Positions 17,432-25,356 of a DNA stretch of 42,628 nucleotides are shown one piece after another (position 1 is the stretch's first letter; every line of letters starts with the position of its first letter). The DNA is from Spirochaetaceae bacterium (GTDB lineage Bacteria > Spirochaetota > Spirochaetia > DSM-27196 > SLAA01). The notes under the pieces are model-generated. The model was not told where the DNA came from and made no database searches. It was given only the letters and a program-made list of their open reading frames with translations. The translations under genes were made by a program, and so were the position numbers. Where the stretch lies: positions 1 to 42,628 of the forward strand of contig PWQX01000168.1 in assembly GCA_003556605.1 (NCBI GenBank), given 5' to 3'.

Positions 17432-17640
17432 TTAGCGCTTCGGGATGCCCGTAAACTCCGCAAGCTGAAGGTGCGGCGTACGGACCACGTTATCAAATTG
17501 GAAGAGCGGATGGTTCAACGACGGCGGCTCCTGTTCCAACACCTCTCACGCTGCTGCCTCAATGCCGCCGTTCTGCAACGCCTTCACCAAACCCTCTTCG
17601 ACCACAACACCACCCCCGGCCGAATTGATCGGACAGGCAG
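17432..17640 (-). pseudogene. Remnant of a D-2-hydroxyacid dehydrogenase C-terminal domain
   Basis: Read leftward, this stretch gives INSAGGGVVVEEGLVKAL, QNGGIEAAA, a TGA stop (17546-17548) where the family has LD, then EVLEQEPPSLNHPLF and DNVVRTPHL. These correspond to the catalytic Arg region (INTARGG; the Arg is lost here), the Glu-Pro motif and the TPH histidine of 2-hydroxyacid dehydrogenases, in the right order and spacing. The N-terminal two thirds are absent and the frame stops at 17432-17434. Lies between a promoter and the rraA-like gene, which it probably once preceded in an operon. Confidence 0.7.
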
Positions 17641-17670
17641 CGGGGGGAGCGAAATATCCGATAAGCGAAG

Positions 17671-17699
17671 ATTTTAGCCTGATTATCGCAGACTGACAA
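17671..17699 (-). promoter_or_regulatory. Sigma-70-type promoter for the rraA-like gene
   Basis: On the minus strand TTGTCA (17699-17694), 17-nt spacer, TAAAAT (17676-17671). Transcription would run through the dehydrogenase remnant into the rraA-like gene. Confidence 0.5.
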
Positions 17700-17726
17700 C
17701 GCTATGACACTGCCGCAGACGTCTTC

Positions 17727-18386
17727 TCACGGGTTGCACACCAGGCCGCAGGTCGGAATCTCAGGATACCCGCTGCGCAGTTGCTCTGCCAATACGTGCG
17801 TATCGCCGAATGTCACCGCACGCAACCCGGCTTCCTGCGCACCCGTTACGTTATCCGGTTTATCGTCCAGAAACAGAACTTCCGACGGTTCAAGTCTTAA
17901 GTCGGTTGTCGCTTTCCAGAAAATCTCCGGAGCCGGCTTGTTAACGCCTATCCAGCCGGAGATGACTATATACTCAAAATGCTGCGTCCACATCTGATCA
18001 CGGATCACCATTTCGTAGGTTGCCGCCGCCATATTCGAGATGATCAGTGTCCGGTACCCGTGCTGCTTTAGCACGCGCGCCCACCGCAAAGTCCCCAGGT
18101 TGATTCGCGACCAACCGAGTGCGTCTAGCTCCAATAACTGCTCCACCAACGTAGCTCTGTCTTTATCGCTCCCACAGGTGTCAAGAACCGCCCTCCAGTA
18201 GGTACCGGAATCAAGCTCACCGGAATCGTAGCCGGCACGATGGCCCCACAACGCCGGACCAAATACGCCAATGGGAACACCAGCCGCATCTGCCATGTGA
18301 CAGAGCGTGCTTTCATCAATGAAGTGTGCGAGAACACCGCCGTAATCAAAGGCGATAGCGCGAATGTTGGGTCTTGTTGTCTCCAC
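17727..18386 (-). CDS. HAD-family hydrolase (YihX/epoxide-hydrolase-N-like phosphatase)
   Basis: 219 aa haloacid-dehalogenase superfamily, subfamily IA with an alpha-helical cap. Motif I is AFDYGGVLA with nucleophile Asp14 and Gly at the second acidic position, a pattern seen in the YihX/FDFGGV group. Motif II is LIISNM, motif III Lys in GVNKPAPEIF, motif IV FLDDKPDNV. Likely a small phosphate-ester phosphatase (sugar or sugar-acid phosphate), substrate unknown. The start is GTG at 18386, after AAGGAGA about 10 nt upstream. Leftward, between the hexapeptide gene and the rraA-like gene. Confidence 0.85.
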   Translation of the reverse strand: METTRPNIRAIAFDYGGVLAHFIDESTLCHMADAAGVPIGVFGPALWGHRAGYDSGELDSGTYWRAVLDTCGSDKDRATLVEQLLELDALGWSRINLGTLRWARVLKQHGYRTLIISNMAAATYEMVIRDQMWTQHFEYIVISGWIGVNKPAPEIFWKATTDLRLEPSEVLFLDDKPDNVTGAQEAGLRAVTFGDTHVLAEQLRSGYPEIPTCGLVCNP

Positions 18387-18408
18387 TTAAGGCAGCTCTC
18401 CTTACGGT

Positions 18409-18450
18409 CGTCAGTTTGGCAGCCGTCAGTTTCCCAGCCGTCAGTTCCGG
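18409..18450. repeat. Short tandem repeat, 15-bp unit, 2.8 copies
   Basis: CGTCAGTTTGGCAGC, CGTCAGTTTCCCAGC and CGTCAGTTCCGG follow each other between the HAD and hexapeptide-repeat genes. Imperfect copies; origin by slippage is likely. Its position just upstream of the HAD start could affect expression. Confidence 0.7.
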
Positions 18451-18499
18451 TGCGCAGGCTTTTGCCACCCGCCGCGCTTCGCAGCGCATGCTAGCGCCC

Positions 18500-19177
18500 T
18501 TACAACGGCTCCACTCCTCCCACGGCAGCCTTTACGACCGAGTTCGGCGGAACGACACCGCGTACCAAGGCGGTCGGATACACCTGAGCAGCCGGCCCGA
18601 CCAGGGTGCCGGGACAACACACCGCGTTGCAACCCAAGCGAGCTCCGTCGCCGATTACGGAGCCGAACTTCGACAGGCCCGTTCCTATCCGCTTCCCTTC
18701 AGCAACAACCGCAATCTCCTTCTGGTCGTGCCGTACATTGGCCAATTTTGCGCCGGCGCCCAGGAGGGCATCATGGCCGACGATGCTGTCTCCCACGTAA
18801 TTGAAGTGCGGGACTTGAGCACCATCCAGCAAGATACAGTACTTCAGCTCGGTCGCATGCCCGATAACGCAGTTTCGGCCGACAAGCGAATACGGTCGGA
18901 TGTAAGCGCCATGACGGATGACCGTACCCGAACCTATCACTGCCGGACCGATAATCATTGCACCCGGTTCAACACTCACGCCCTTGCCGATCCGCACCGG
19001 ACCGCGAACCATAGTCTGCGGCGGAATCCGGCATTCGATTCGATTAATCGCTGTGTACTCAAGATAGGCAGCCAGACGGCCGAGCACCTGCCATACCAAG
19101 CTCAGCCCGTTGAAGAGAGATTCGTGCTCTGACCGCGACACGTCAAAGAAGGCGCCCGGGTCGAAGATATGGTCCAT
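18500..19177 (-). CDS. Left-handed beta-helix (hexapeptide-repeat) acyltransferase-like protein
   Basis: 225 aa. After a ~50-residue helical N-terminus, repeated [LIV]-G-x4 hexapeptides build a left-handed beta-helix (VRGPVRIGKGVSVEPGAMI, GPAVIGSGTVIRHGAYIR, NCVIGHATELKYCIL, DSIVGHDALLGAGAKLAN, SVIGDGARLGCNAVCCPGT in order). The arrangement, with a loop between helices near ANVRHDQ, resembles the C-terminal domain of GlmU-like UDP-GlcNAc pyrophosphorylases, but there is no nucleotidyltransferase domain. Probably transfers an acyl group to a sugar or nucleotide-sugar. Leftward; its ATG at 19177 has no strong ribosome site. Confidence 0.8.
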   Translation of the reverse strand: MDHIFDPGAFFDVSRSEHESLFNGLSLVWQVLGRLAAYLEYTAINRIECRIPPQTMVRGPVRIGKGVSVEPGAMIIGPAVIGSGTVIRHGAYIRPYSLVGRNCVIGHATELKYCILLDGAQVPHFNYVGDSIVGHDALLGAGAKLANVRHDQKEIAVVAEGKRIGTGLSKFGSVIGDGARLGCNAVCCPGTLVGPAAQVYPTALVRGVVPPNSVVKAAVGGVEPL

Positions 19178-19349
19178 TCAAATAGTATGGCCTCGTGATC
19201 ACTCGGTTAGTCAATGGGGGTCCAAAGAATAGAAGCTATGACCACTCAGGCGTCTCGACGAGTTTCCACAAAGTCGCCGCTTACGCGATCTTTGCTCCGT
19301 CAAGCGTTCGTTTATCAACAGGGCGCAGCGGTCAGCAGGGCACTTGACA

Positions 19350-19365
19350 TGAACTTGACAGTTCA
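19350..19365. promoter_or_regulatory. Candidate operator in front of the GntR gene
   Basis: TGAAC-TTGACA-GTTCA is a perfect 5-bp inverted repeat around a TTGACA, with another TTGACA just upstream at 19344-19349. A promoter here could be auto-regulated, but no good -10 box is evident. Confidence 0.35.
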
Positions 19366-19383
19366 AATAGCATTCCAGCGAAA

Positions 19384-20112
19384 ATGCGAGCTAAGACGTC
19401 AACGCACACATCGAAGGTTCGTCTCCCGCAAACCAACGGGGGAGCCCTGAGCGATCAGGTCTATGAGTACCTCGTAGAGCGGCTGATTCGCGGAAGCATA
19501 GAGTACGGTGACGCGCTGAATATCAAGCAGCTCGCGGCGCACCTGGGCGTGAGTCCTATGCCGATCCGGGATGCCATAAAGCGTCTTGAGATGGAGGGGG
19601 TAGTCGTTGTCAAACCGCGCAGCGTGTGTTATGTCCGCAAGCCCACCAAGCGGACCACCTTGGCGGCAATTGATGCTCGCGAAATGCTCGAGGTTCAAGC
19701 GATATCGATGTACTATCGTACCGTCGATCGTGACGAACTGTCGGGCCTCCACCAATTGCTCGTGAGAATGCGCCCGCATGCGGAGTGCGCTGAAAAAGGG
19801 GCGCTGGAGCAAGCCGCCGAGATCGCTAAGTATATAGAGCTGGATCGCGAGTTTCACGAAGAACTGTGCCGGCTTTCCCGAAACATGTACATCCAGCGCT
19901 TTTACCGCGAGATCAGTATGCATCTGAACATGAGCTTTCGCTACGGCACAGGCACTTGTCACGGGGTTGAAACCACCTATGGCGAGCACCAGGCCATTTA
20001 CGGGCATTTGTGCGGGAACTCCCGGCATGCGGTGTCGGTACTGCGCCGGCATCTACGTCAAAGCAAGCAGAATATCCTCAGCGATCCAAGGTTTCACACC
20101 CTGTCGGACTGA
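19384..20112 (+). CDS. GntR-family transcriptional regulator, FCD (FadR) subgroup
   Basis: 242 aa. The N-terminal winged helix-turn-helix (~25-85) has LNIKQLAAHLGVSPMPIRDAIKRL and EMEGVV; the C-terminal FCD effector domain (~95-235) includes the metal/ligand positions in LDREFHEELCR and GEHQAIYGHL. Such proteins are mostly repressors released by a carboxylic acid such as a hexonate, lactate or keto acid. It is adjacent to, and likely controls, the SDR and TAXI-TRAP genes through the paired CTGATATATCAG sites about 0.9 kb to the right. The ATG at 19384 lacks a recognisable ribosome site, so the start is uncertain. Confidence 0.88.
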   Translation: MRAKTSTHTSKVRLPQTNGGALSDQVYEYLVERLIRGSIEYGDALNIKQLAAHLGVSPMPIRDAIKRLEMEGVVVVKPRSVCYVRKPTKRTTLAAIDAREMLEVQAISMYYRTVDRDELSGLHQLLVRMRPHAECAEKGALEQAAEIAKYIELDREFHEELCRLSRNMYIQRFYREISMHLNMSFRYGTGTCHGVETTYGEHQAIYGHLCGNSRHAVSVLRRHLRQSKQNILSDPRFHTLSD

Positions 20113-20119
20113 TCCGCGA

Positions 20120-20869
20120 CTAATCCATAAGGAATCCGCCGTTTACATCGACGATCTCACCGGTGATGAATGCAGCCCCGGAGGATACGAGGAACAGGAC
20201 GGTTTCGGCAACCTCCTCCGCTCGGCCAAGCCGCTTCAACGGTATCGAGTTACGAATAGCCGTACGTTTCTCCTCATCCCATTCCGCGCTCATTTCGGTC
20301 TCGATGGCGTGCGGCGCAACAGCATTGACCAGGATGTTATGCTCCGCGAGCTGTCTTGCCAACGATTTGGTCAGCGCGTTTACGCCTCCCTTGGATGCTC
20401 CGTATGCCGGAGCGGCGCTGATGTCGCCAATCTTCCCGGCTACTGAACTCACGTTTACGATCTGCCCTCCTCCCGCCTGCACCATCACGGGAATCAGCTC
20501 TTTGCAGCATATAAACGTACCGGTGAGATTTACATCGAGAACCGCCTGCCAGTCCTCGTAAGTAAGATCGAATATCGTTCCGCGTCGAATGATTCCCGCG
20601 TTGTTTACCAAGATTGTAGGCGGCGCTGCACATTCTTTGACGATGCGTCTAACAGTCTCGGCCACCTCAGCCTGGCGAGCAACGTTGGCACGGTAGAGGC
20701 GGGCTGCGATTCCGAGGCCTTCAAACTCTTTGAGCGTCTTTTCGGCCTGGGGATGCACATCGACTATAGCGACTTCCGCACCATGCTGGGCGAGTTTTCG
20801 CGCAATGCTCTTGCCGATTCCCCGGGCCGCCCCGGTTACCACCGCCGTCTTTCCATTGAGACCGCGCAC
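20120..20869 (-). CDS. SDR-family oxidoreductase (FabG-like)
   Basis: 249 aa classical short-chain dehydrogenase. TGAARGIG (12-19), NNAG (89-92), catalytic Ser141/142, Tyr156 and Lys160 (YGASK). FabG-like labels are the default, but next to a GntR gene and a TRAP transporter a sugar-acid or hydroxy-acid dehydrogenase (KduD/gluconate-5-dehydrogenase type) is more likely. The start is GTG at 20869, with AGGAGGAGG about 11 nt upstream; the spacing is long but no better start is in frame. Convergent with the GntR gene (7-nt gap) and divergent from the TRAP operon. Confidence 0.88.
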   Translation of the reverse strand: MRGLNGKTAVVTGAARGIGKSIARKLAQHGAEVAIVDVHPQAEKTLKEFEGLGIAARLYRANVARQAEVAETVRRIVKECAAPPTILVNNAGIIRRGTIFDLTYEDWQAVLDVNLTGTFICCKELIPVMVQAGGGQIVNVSSVAGKIGDISAAPAYGASKGGVNALTKSLARQLAEHNILVNAVAPHAIETEMSAEWDEEKRTAIRNSIPLKRLGRAEEVAETVLFLVSSGAAFITGEIVDVNGGFLMD

Positions 20870-20933
20870 TGTTGCCTCATCCTCCTCCTTATTCCTTTTG
20901 CGCAGATTCGCATCTACGGCTATGTGCCACAGC

Positions 20934-20955
20934 CTATACTGATATATCAGTATAG
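20934..20955. promoter_or_regulatory. Operator 1: perfect palindrome at the SDR promoter
   Basis: A 22-bp perfect palindrome whose centre is CTGATATATCAG, flanked by TATA arms. It overlaps the -10/start region of the leftward promoter for the SDR gene. The same 12-bp core recurs at 21050-21061. The likely binder is the neighbouring GntR/FCD regulator. Confidence 0.75.
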
Positions 20956-20981
20956 TAACCCTGTAGGGGCCTACCTGTCAA
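20952..20981 (-). promoter_or_regulatory. Candidate leftward promoter for the SDR gene
   Basis: On the minus strand a consensus TTGACA (20981-20976) is followed after 18 nt by TACTAT (20957-20952). A TATACT lies three bases further, inside the palindrome. Confidence 0.5.
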
Positions 20982-21018
20982 CTCCCCTCCGATTCCGTCC
21001 CGCCGCACAAAGCCGCTC

Positions 21019-21048
21019 TTGACAGCGGCCCATGAGTCAAGCTATACT
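21019..21048 (+). promoter_or_regulatory. Rightward promoter of the TAXI-TRAP operon
   Basis: TTGACA (21019-21024), 18-nt spacer, TATACT (21043-21048). The second operator begins 2 nt downstream, covering the expected transcription start, which is the classic repressor position. Confidence 0.7.
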
Positions 21049-21049
21049 T

Positions 21050-21061
21050 CTGATATATCAG
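21050..21061. promoter_or_regulatory. Operator 2: CTGATATATCAG at the TRAP promoter
   Basis: Perfect 12-bp palindrome identical to the core of the site at 20934-20955. Centre-to-centre distance is about 111 bp, so the two sites could also be bridged by a DNA loop. Confidence 0.7.
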
Positions 21062-21148
21062 TTGGGGTGAAGCCGATCTTGCCCTGTGAACCGGCCGGCA
21101 GCGCGGGTCGGTTTTGCGCCACGCGAAACGATAAGGAGGTACCTGGGT

Positions 21149-22141
21149 ATGAAACGCCTAACAACGGTACTGATTGCGTTGGTGTTGGTGTTCGGTGTCG
21201 GCTTTGCGCTGTTCTCCGCCGCAGAGCCGGACGTGCAGTTCGTTCGAATCGCTACCGGCGGCACCGGCGGAAACTTCTATCGCTTAGGAGCCGGAATCGC
21301 CTCGGTCTGGAATGACGAAGTTGAAGACATTGTCGCCTCCACCCAGTCCACAGACGGGTCGCCGCACAATGCCGAGTTGCTTGCCGCAGGTGAAGTTGAG
21401 ATAGCGTTCATGGGAGCCGATATTGCCCGTGACGCCTACCACAACACCGGCAGGTTTGCCGATGAGCCCGAGGGGTACTACCAGGCGCTCAACTTCATCA
21501 CCTACCTGTATCCGAACCCGCAGATGTTTCTGGTCATGGACTGGGCAGCCGACGAGATCGACACCATGGCCGACATCGCGGGCAAGCGTGTCTCGAAAGG
21601 GGCGATCGGCAGTCTTGGTGAGGTCTACTTCCTCGAGACGATGAAGGTGCTCGGCATAGATCCCGATGATGTAATTCAGGAGCACACGGTTCATGGAGCG
21701 GCCATCGACCAGGTCCGTGACCGCCATATCGACGTAGTGATGTGGCCGGATGCGGCCGGGTCGGCGAGCCACATGGAGATTCTTGAAACCGGTCACGCGG
21801 AAGCGCGCAGCGTCGACCCGGAGATTATCGAACACTTCACAACCGGCGCCTGGGACATCAATTTCGAGTACACGCTGCCGGCGGATACCTATCGAAATCA
21901 GCCCGAAGATGTTTACACCTTCGCGGCTCCCATTATTCTTCTCGCACATGCCGATCTTCCCGATGATCTGGTCTACGAGTTGACCAAGACGCTGCATGAA
22001 AACCAGCCGGCGTTGGTGGCAATCGCCGATCTTCTGGCGGAGTTCATGACGGTCGATGTGGCACTGGAAGGCCAGCAGATTCCGCTGCATCCGGGAGCCG
22101 AGCGGTTCTACGCAGAGGCCGGTGTCCTCGGTTCTAACTGA
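21149..22141 (+). CDS. TRAP transporter solute-binding protein, TAXI family
   Basis: 330 aa. Signal peptide (MKRLTTVLIALVLVFGVGFALF), then the family hallmark VRIATGGTGGNFYRLGAGIA (~33-52), ASTQSTDGSPHNAELLAAGEVEIAFMGAD and LYPNPQMFLV. TAXI proteins capture a carboxylate or amino acid (for example glutamate or 2-oxo acids) and pass it to a fused TRAP permease. The ATG at 21149 has AAGGAGGT 8 nt upstream; the longer open frame is not signal-peptide-like. First gene of the GntR-controlled operon. Confidence 0.93.
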   Translation: MKRLTTVLIALVLVFGVGFALFSAAEPDVQFVRIATGGTGGNFYRLGAGIASVWNDEVEDIVASTQSTDGSPHNAELLAAGEVEIAFMGADIARDAYHNTGRFADEPEGYYQALNFITYLYPNPQMFLVMDWAADEIDTMADIAGKRVSKGAIGSLGEVYFLETMKVLGIDPDDVIQEHTVHGAAIDQVRDRHIDVVMWPDAAGSASHMEILETGHAEARSVDPEIIEHFTTGAWDINFEYTLPADTYRNQPEDVYTFAAPIILLAHADLPDDLVYELTKTLHENQPALVAIADLLAEFMTVDVALEGQQIPLHPGAERFYAEAGVLGSN

Positions 22142-22200
22142 GTGCCGGTATAGCTACGCCGCGAGTGGGCGGCACCGAGCAGCTCGCTTTCTCAGGTAAG

Positions 22201-22240
22201 GCCCGTGCGGAGCGGCCGGCCGAAGGGCGTCCGCGCGGGC
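22201..22240 (+). promoter_or_regulatory. Stem-loop between TAXI binding protein and TRAP permease
   Basis: GCCCGTGCGGA (22201-22211) pairs with TCCGCGCGGGC (22230-22240) with one G-U pair. A smaller GTGCCG/CGGCAC pair precedes it right after the binding-protein stop. No T-run, so processing or stability control is more likely than full termination. Confidence 0.6.
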
Positions 22241-22265
22241 TGCGCTGAGTTTGAGACCATCGCGG

Positions 22266-22293
22266 TAAATCCGAAAGAGTAAATCCGAAAGAG
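22266..22293 (+). repeat. Perfect 14-bp tandem duplication at the TRAP permease ribosome site
   Basis: TAAATCCGAAAGAG occurs twice in a row, and the second copy runs into the AGAGAGGA ribosome site of the permease gene. A recent slippage event that could change translation strength. Confidence 0.8.
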
Positions 22294-22303
22294 AGGAACA
22301 GCC

Positions 22304-24331
22304 GTGAGCCAAAAGGACAGCGGGGGAGAATCGGAAAAGCAAGCGTTATCGGAGGAGCGCGGGCCTGGTCGCCGAGAGTCGATCGCCGAGCAGGACATCA
22401 TCGACCTGTCCAAGCTGGATGCCTCGCAAAGCTCGGGACCCCAGACAACCTATGAGCTCACCGGTGCCTGGTTCTGGATCTTCACGGGGCTTGCGATCAT
22501 TTCCGGAGTATTCCACTTCTACACCGCCGGCTACCGCACGCTGCCGGCAATGATGCAGCGTCCTACACATCTAGCGTTCATCCTGGTTTTCACCTTCATG
22601 CTGTACCCCGCCTTCAAAAAGGATCTTACCCGCAATCGTCCGAGCGTGTTCGACATTATGTTGGCTGTTCTCGCCGTTGCGGGCGCACTGTATCTGGTTT
22701 TCAATATTCGCGCCATTGCCGAGGCACGGGGCCGTGTGTCGCCGCAAGAGATGGTTATGGGCGTGGTCTTCATGGCCGTTCTCATTGAGGCCGGAAGGCG
22801 TGCGATCGGCAAGTTCATGCTCATCTTCGCAACGGTATTCATCGCCTACCTGTTCGTGGGGCCTTGGCTTCCGGGTACTATACTGCGGCACGGCGGATTC
22901 ACTTTGGCGCGGGTGGTCTCGCACATGTACACCAGCATCGAAGGTGTGTTCGGTATAGCCGTGGGAGTATCGGCGACCTATGTCTATTTGTTCATTATCT
23001 TCGGAGCATTTCTCAGTAAGTCGGGGACCACCCAAGTCTTTGCCGACCTGGCGCTCGCCGCCGCCGGACATACAGCCGGCGGCCCTGCTAAGGTCGCTAT
23101 CATAGCAAGCGGACTGATGGGCACCGTCCAGGGTTCTTCCGCCGCTAACGTGGCGGCCACCGGCCTGTTTACGATTCCGCTGATGAAGAGTCTCGGGTTC
23201 AAGGGCTATTTTGCCGCCGGAGTAGAAGCAGTCGCGTCTTGCGGCGGTCAGTTCCTGCCGCCGGTGATGGGTGCCTCTGCATTCATCATGGCCCAATATC
23301 TCGGCCGGCCGTACGCCTATGTTGCAGCCGGAGCCCTATTGCCGGCACTCTTGTACTATGCCGCGGTATTCCTGCAGGTGCACCTGCACGCCCGCCGCAG
23401 AGGCATGGAAGGGATCGATCGCAGACGGCTCCCGGCACTGGGTGGTGTGCTGCTGAGAAAGGGACATCTACTGCTTCCGATCGTGATCCTCGTTGGGATG
23501 ATCGTGATAGGCTTCACCGCGCTGTACTCCGCTTTCATGTCGACGATCGCGATTTTTCTCATCAGCTCGCTGCGAAAGGCGACCCGCATGTCGCTCGTCG
23601 ATGTCGTCGACGGCCTACGCATGGCCGCGCGCAGTTGCATCACGACGGCGCTCGCGTGTGCGATTGTGGGATTCGTGGTCGGAGCGGTAGCTTTGTCCGG
23701 GCTTGGAATGCTTATTACCCAGCAGATCGTGCGCGCCGGCGCCGGCCTGCTGCTTCCCACGCTTCTCATCGCAGCAGCCTCGTCGTTGGTTCTGAGCTTC
23801 GGGCTGCCGACTACGTCGGTGTACATTATCACCGCTACGCTGGTGGCGCCGGGGCTGGTACAGGTCGGTCTTCCGCCGCTGGTAGCGCACTTGTTCGCCT
23901 ACTACTGGGGCGGCGTATCGGCTATCACCCCGCCGGTCGCTCTGGCGGTATTCGTGGGCTCCGGCATCGCAGGGTCTCCCTTGATGAAGAGCGGCTTCAC
24001 GGCGATGCGGCTCGGGATCGCGGCCTACATCGTACCGTTCTACTTCGCTTTCTGGCCGATGCTGATCACCCGGGATGCCCCACCGTTTCAGATCGCGCTG
24101 GCGATTCTCGGTGGAATCGTGACAATCATCTGTCTGGCAGGCCTTGGAGAGGGCTATTACTTCCGTCCCCTGCCGTGGTACAAGTATACACTGCTGTTGG
24201 TCGCGGTTCCGCTGTTGATTGCGCCGACGCTATGGTCGCAGCCTGCCGGAACGGCGATTGTTGCGTACATTGTGATCTCGGAGTTAATACTGAGACGTGC
24301 GAGAAAAGCCGACACAGCCGTGGCGGCCTAG
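22304..24331 (+). CDS. TRAP transporter fused permease subunit (4TM/12TM)
   Basis: 675 aa membrane protein with the DctQ-like and DctM-like parts in one chain, the usual partner of TAXI proteins. A ~45-residue polar N-terminus precedes the first TM. The DctM part begins around residue 125 and contains ETGRRAIGK-like EAGRRAIGKFML, GTVQGSSAANVAATG (~275, ion/substrate loop), GGQFLPPVMGASAFIMA (~310), GLPTTSVYIITA and YYWGGVSAITPPVALAVF (~535). The start is GTG at 22304, 6 nt after a GAGAGGA site. Sodium-coupled carboxylate uptake; substrate unknown. Confidence 0.93.
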   Translation: MSQKDSGGESEKQALSEERGPGRRESIAEQDIIDLSKLDASQSSGPQTTYELTGAWFWIFTGLAIISGVFHFYTAGYRTLPAMMQRPTHLAFILVFTFMLYPAFKKDLTRNRPSVFDIMLAVLAVAGALYLVFNIRAIAEARGRVSPQEMVMGVVFMAVLIEAGRRAIGKFMLIFATVFIAYLFVGPWLPGTILRHGGFTLARVVSHMYTSIEGVFGIAVGVSATYVYLFIIFGAFLSKSGTTQVFADLALAAAGHTAGGPAKVAIIASGLMGTVQGSSAANVAATGLFTIPLMKSLGFKGYFAAGVEAVASCGGQFLPPVMGASAFIMAQYLGRPYAYVAAGALLPALLYYAAVFLQVHLHARRRGMEGIDRRRLPALGGVLLRKGHLLLPIVILVGMIVIGFTALYSAFMSTIAIFLISSLRKATRMSLVDVVDGLRMAARSCITTALACAIVGFVVGAVALSGLGMLITQQIVRAGAGLLLPTLLIAAASSLVLSFGLPTTSVYIITATLVAPGLVQVGLPPLVAHLFAYYWGGVSAITPPVALAVFVGSGIAGSPLMKSGFTAMRLGIAAYIVPFYFAFWPMLITRDAPPFQIALAILGGIVTIICLAGLGEGYYFRPLPWYKYTLLLVAVPLLIAPTLWSQPAGTAIVAYIVISELILRRARKADTAVAA

Positions 24332-24347
24332 CGAAGGACGGAATGCC

Positions 24348-25343
24348 ATGACGGGGAAGAATGGAAAGGTGATCGTTTTTGCGACAAGTTTTCTCGACGA
24401 GCCAGTGACCGAGCTGTATGAAAGCGACCGCCCGCGGCGTTTGCTGGAAGAGGCGGCCGCGCGACATCAGATGAAGATTGACTACCGGTGCACGCGAAAA
24501 CCCAGCGAACCGCTCTCGCCGGAAGAACTAGAGGGCGCGGTCGCGGTGATCGCCGACTTAGAGCGCTACAACGACGAGTTGCTGCAGCAGGTTGGGGCCG
24601 GTCGCGGCGGCTCGCTCGGTTTGATCGCTCGTTACGGCATAGGATACAGCAACGTCGACATCGAAGCGGCCAAGGACTGTGGAGTTCTGGTGGCCAATGC
24701 GCCGGGGGCGAACGCGCCGCCGACCGCTGAATGGGCGGTAGCGACGATACTCGATGTGGCCGGCCGGCGCATCGCGCATCACCAGCGCGCGGCTGCGGGG
24801 AAGACGAAGACCGGACCGGGGCGGCTCGACGTGCGCCAAAGAACGCTCGGGGTGATTGGAAGCGGGGCGATCGGAAAGCTGGTGGTGCAGCTGTTGGAGG
24901 GGTTCGAGATGCGGGTGCTGGCCTACGATCCGTACCCCGATCAGGCGTGGGCACGCGAAAACGCGGTGGAGTACGTAGACCTGCCGACCTTATGCCGGCA
25001 GGCCGACTTTATCACGCTGCACGCCTCCGGCGGCAAACAGATCATCGGAGAGGCGGAGCTGGCCCAAATGAAGCCCACGGCGGTACTCGTGAACTGCGCG
25101 CGCGGCGCGCTCGTGGACAACCGCGCCGCCTACTTCGCAGTCAAAGCAGGGCAGCTGTGGGGCTACGGGCTTGATGAGGTCTGGGAACACCCCGATCTAC
25201 CGCCGGCCGGCATCAACATTATTCTCAGTCCGCATGTGGGCTCGGATACCGATGAGGGCAAGCTTGGGATGCAACTGATGTCGGCCGAAACGGTAGTGGA
25301 GTTCCTCAACGGCGAGACGCCGCAGCACACCGTTAACGTGTAG
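24348..25343 (+). CDS. D-isomer-specific 2-hydroxyacid dehydrogenase (phosphoglycerate-dehydrogenase-like)
   Basis: 331 aa. Rossmann motif GSGAIG (171-176) with the NAD-type Asp in AYDPYPD (194), catalytic Arg252 (NCARGALVD), Glu280 (DEVWEHP) and His296 (SPHVGSD). The N-terminal substrate domain has ARYGIGYSNVD. The ATG at 24348 is used; it follows a GAAGGA site, and the gene begins 16 nt after the TRAP permease stop, so it is in the same operon. It probably reduces or oxidises the 2-oxo/2-hydroxy acid taken up by the TAXI-TRAP system. Only distantly like the other dehydrogenase at 9700. Confidence 0.9.
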   Translation: MTGKNGKVIVFATSFLDEPVTELYESDRPRRLLEEAAARHQMKIDYRCTRKPSEPLSPEELEGAVAVIADLERYNDELLQQVGAGRGGSLGLIARYGIGYSNVDIEAAKDCGVLVANAPGANAPPTAEWAVATILDVAGRRIAHHQRAAAGKTKTGPGRLDVRQRTLGVIGSGAIGKLVVQLLEGFEMRVLAYDPYPDQAWARENAVEYVDLPTLCRQADFITLHASGGKQIIGEAELAQMKPTAVLVNCARGALVDNRAAYFAVKAGQLWGYGLDEVWEHPDLPPAGINIILSPHVGSDTDEGKLGMQLMSAETVVEFLNGETPQHTVNV

Positions 25344-25356
25344 CCAGCCGCCCGCA

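Noticed and set aside
24328-24954. 208-codon leftward frame opposite the second 2-hydroxyacid dehydrogenase
   Set aside because: Low-complexity Arg/Pro/Ser/Ala translation, the usual antisense shadow of a GC-rich gene.
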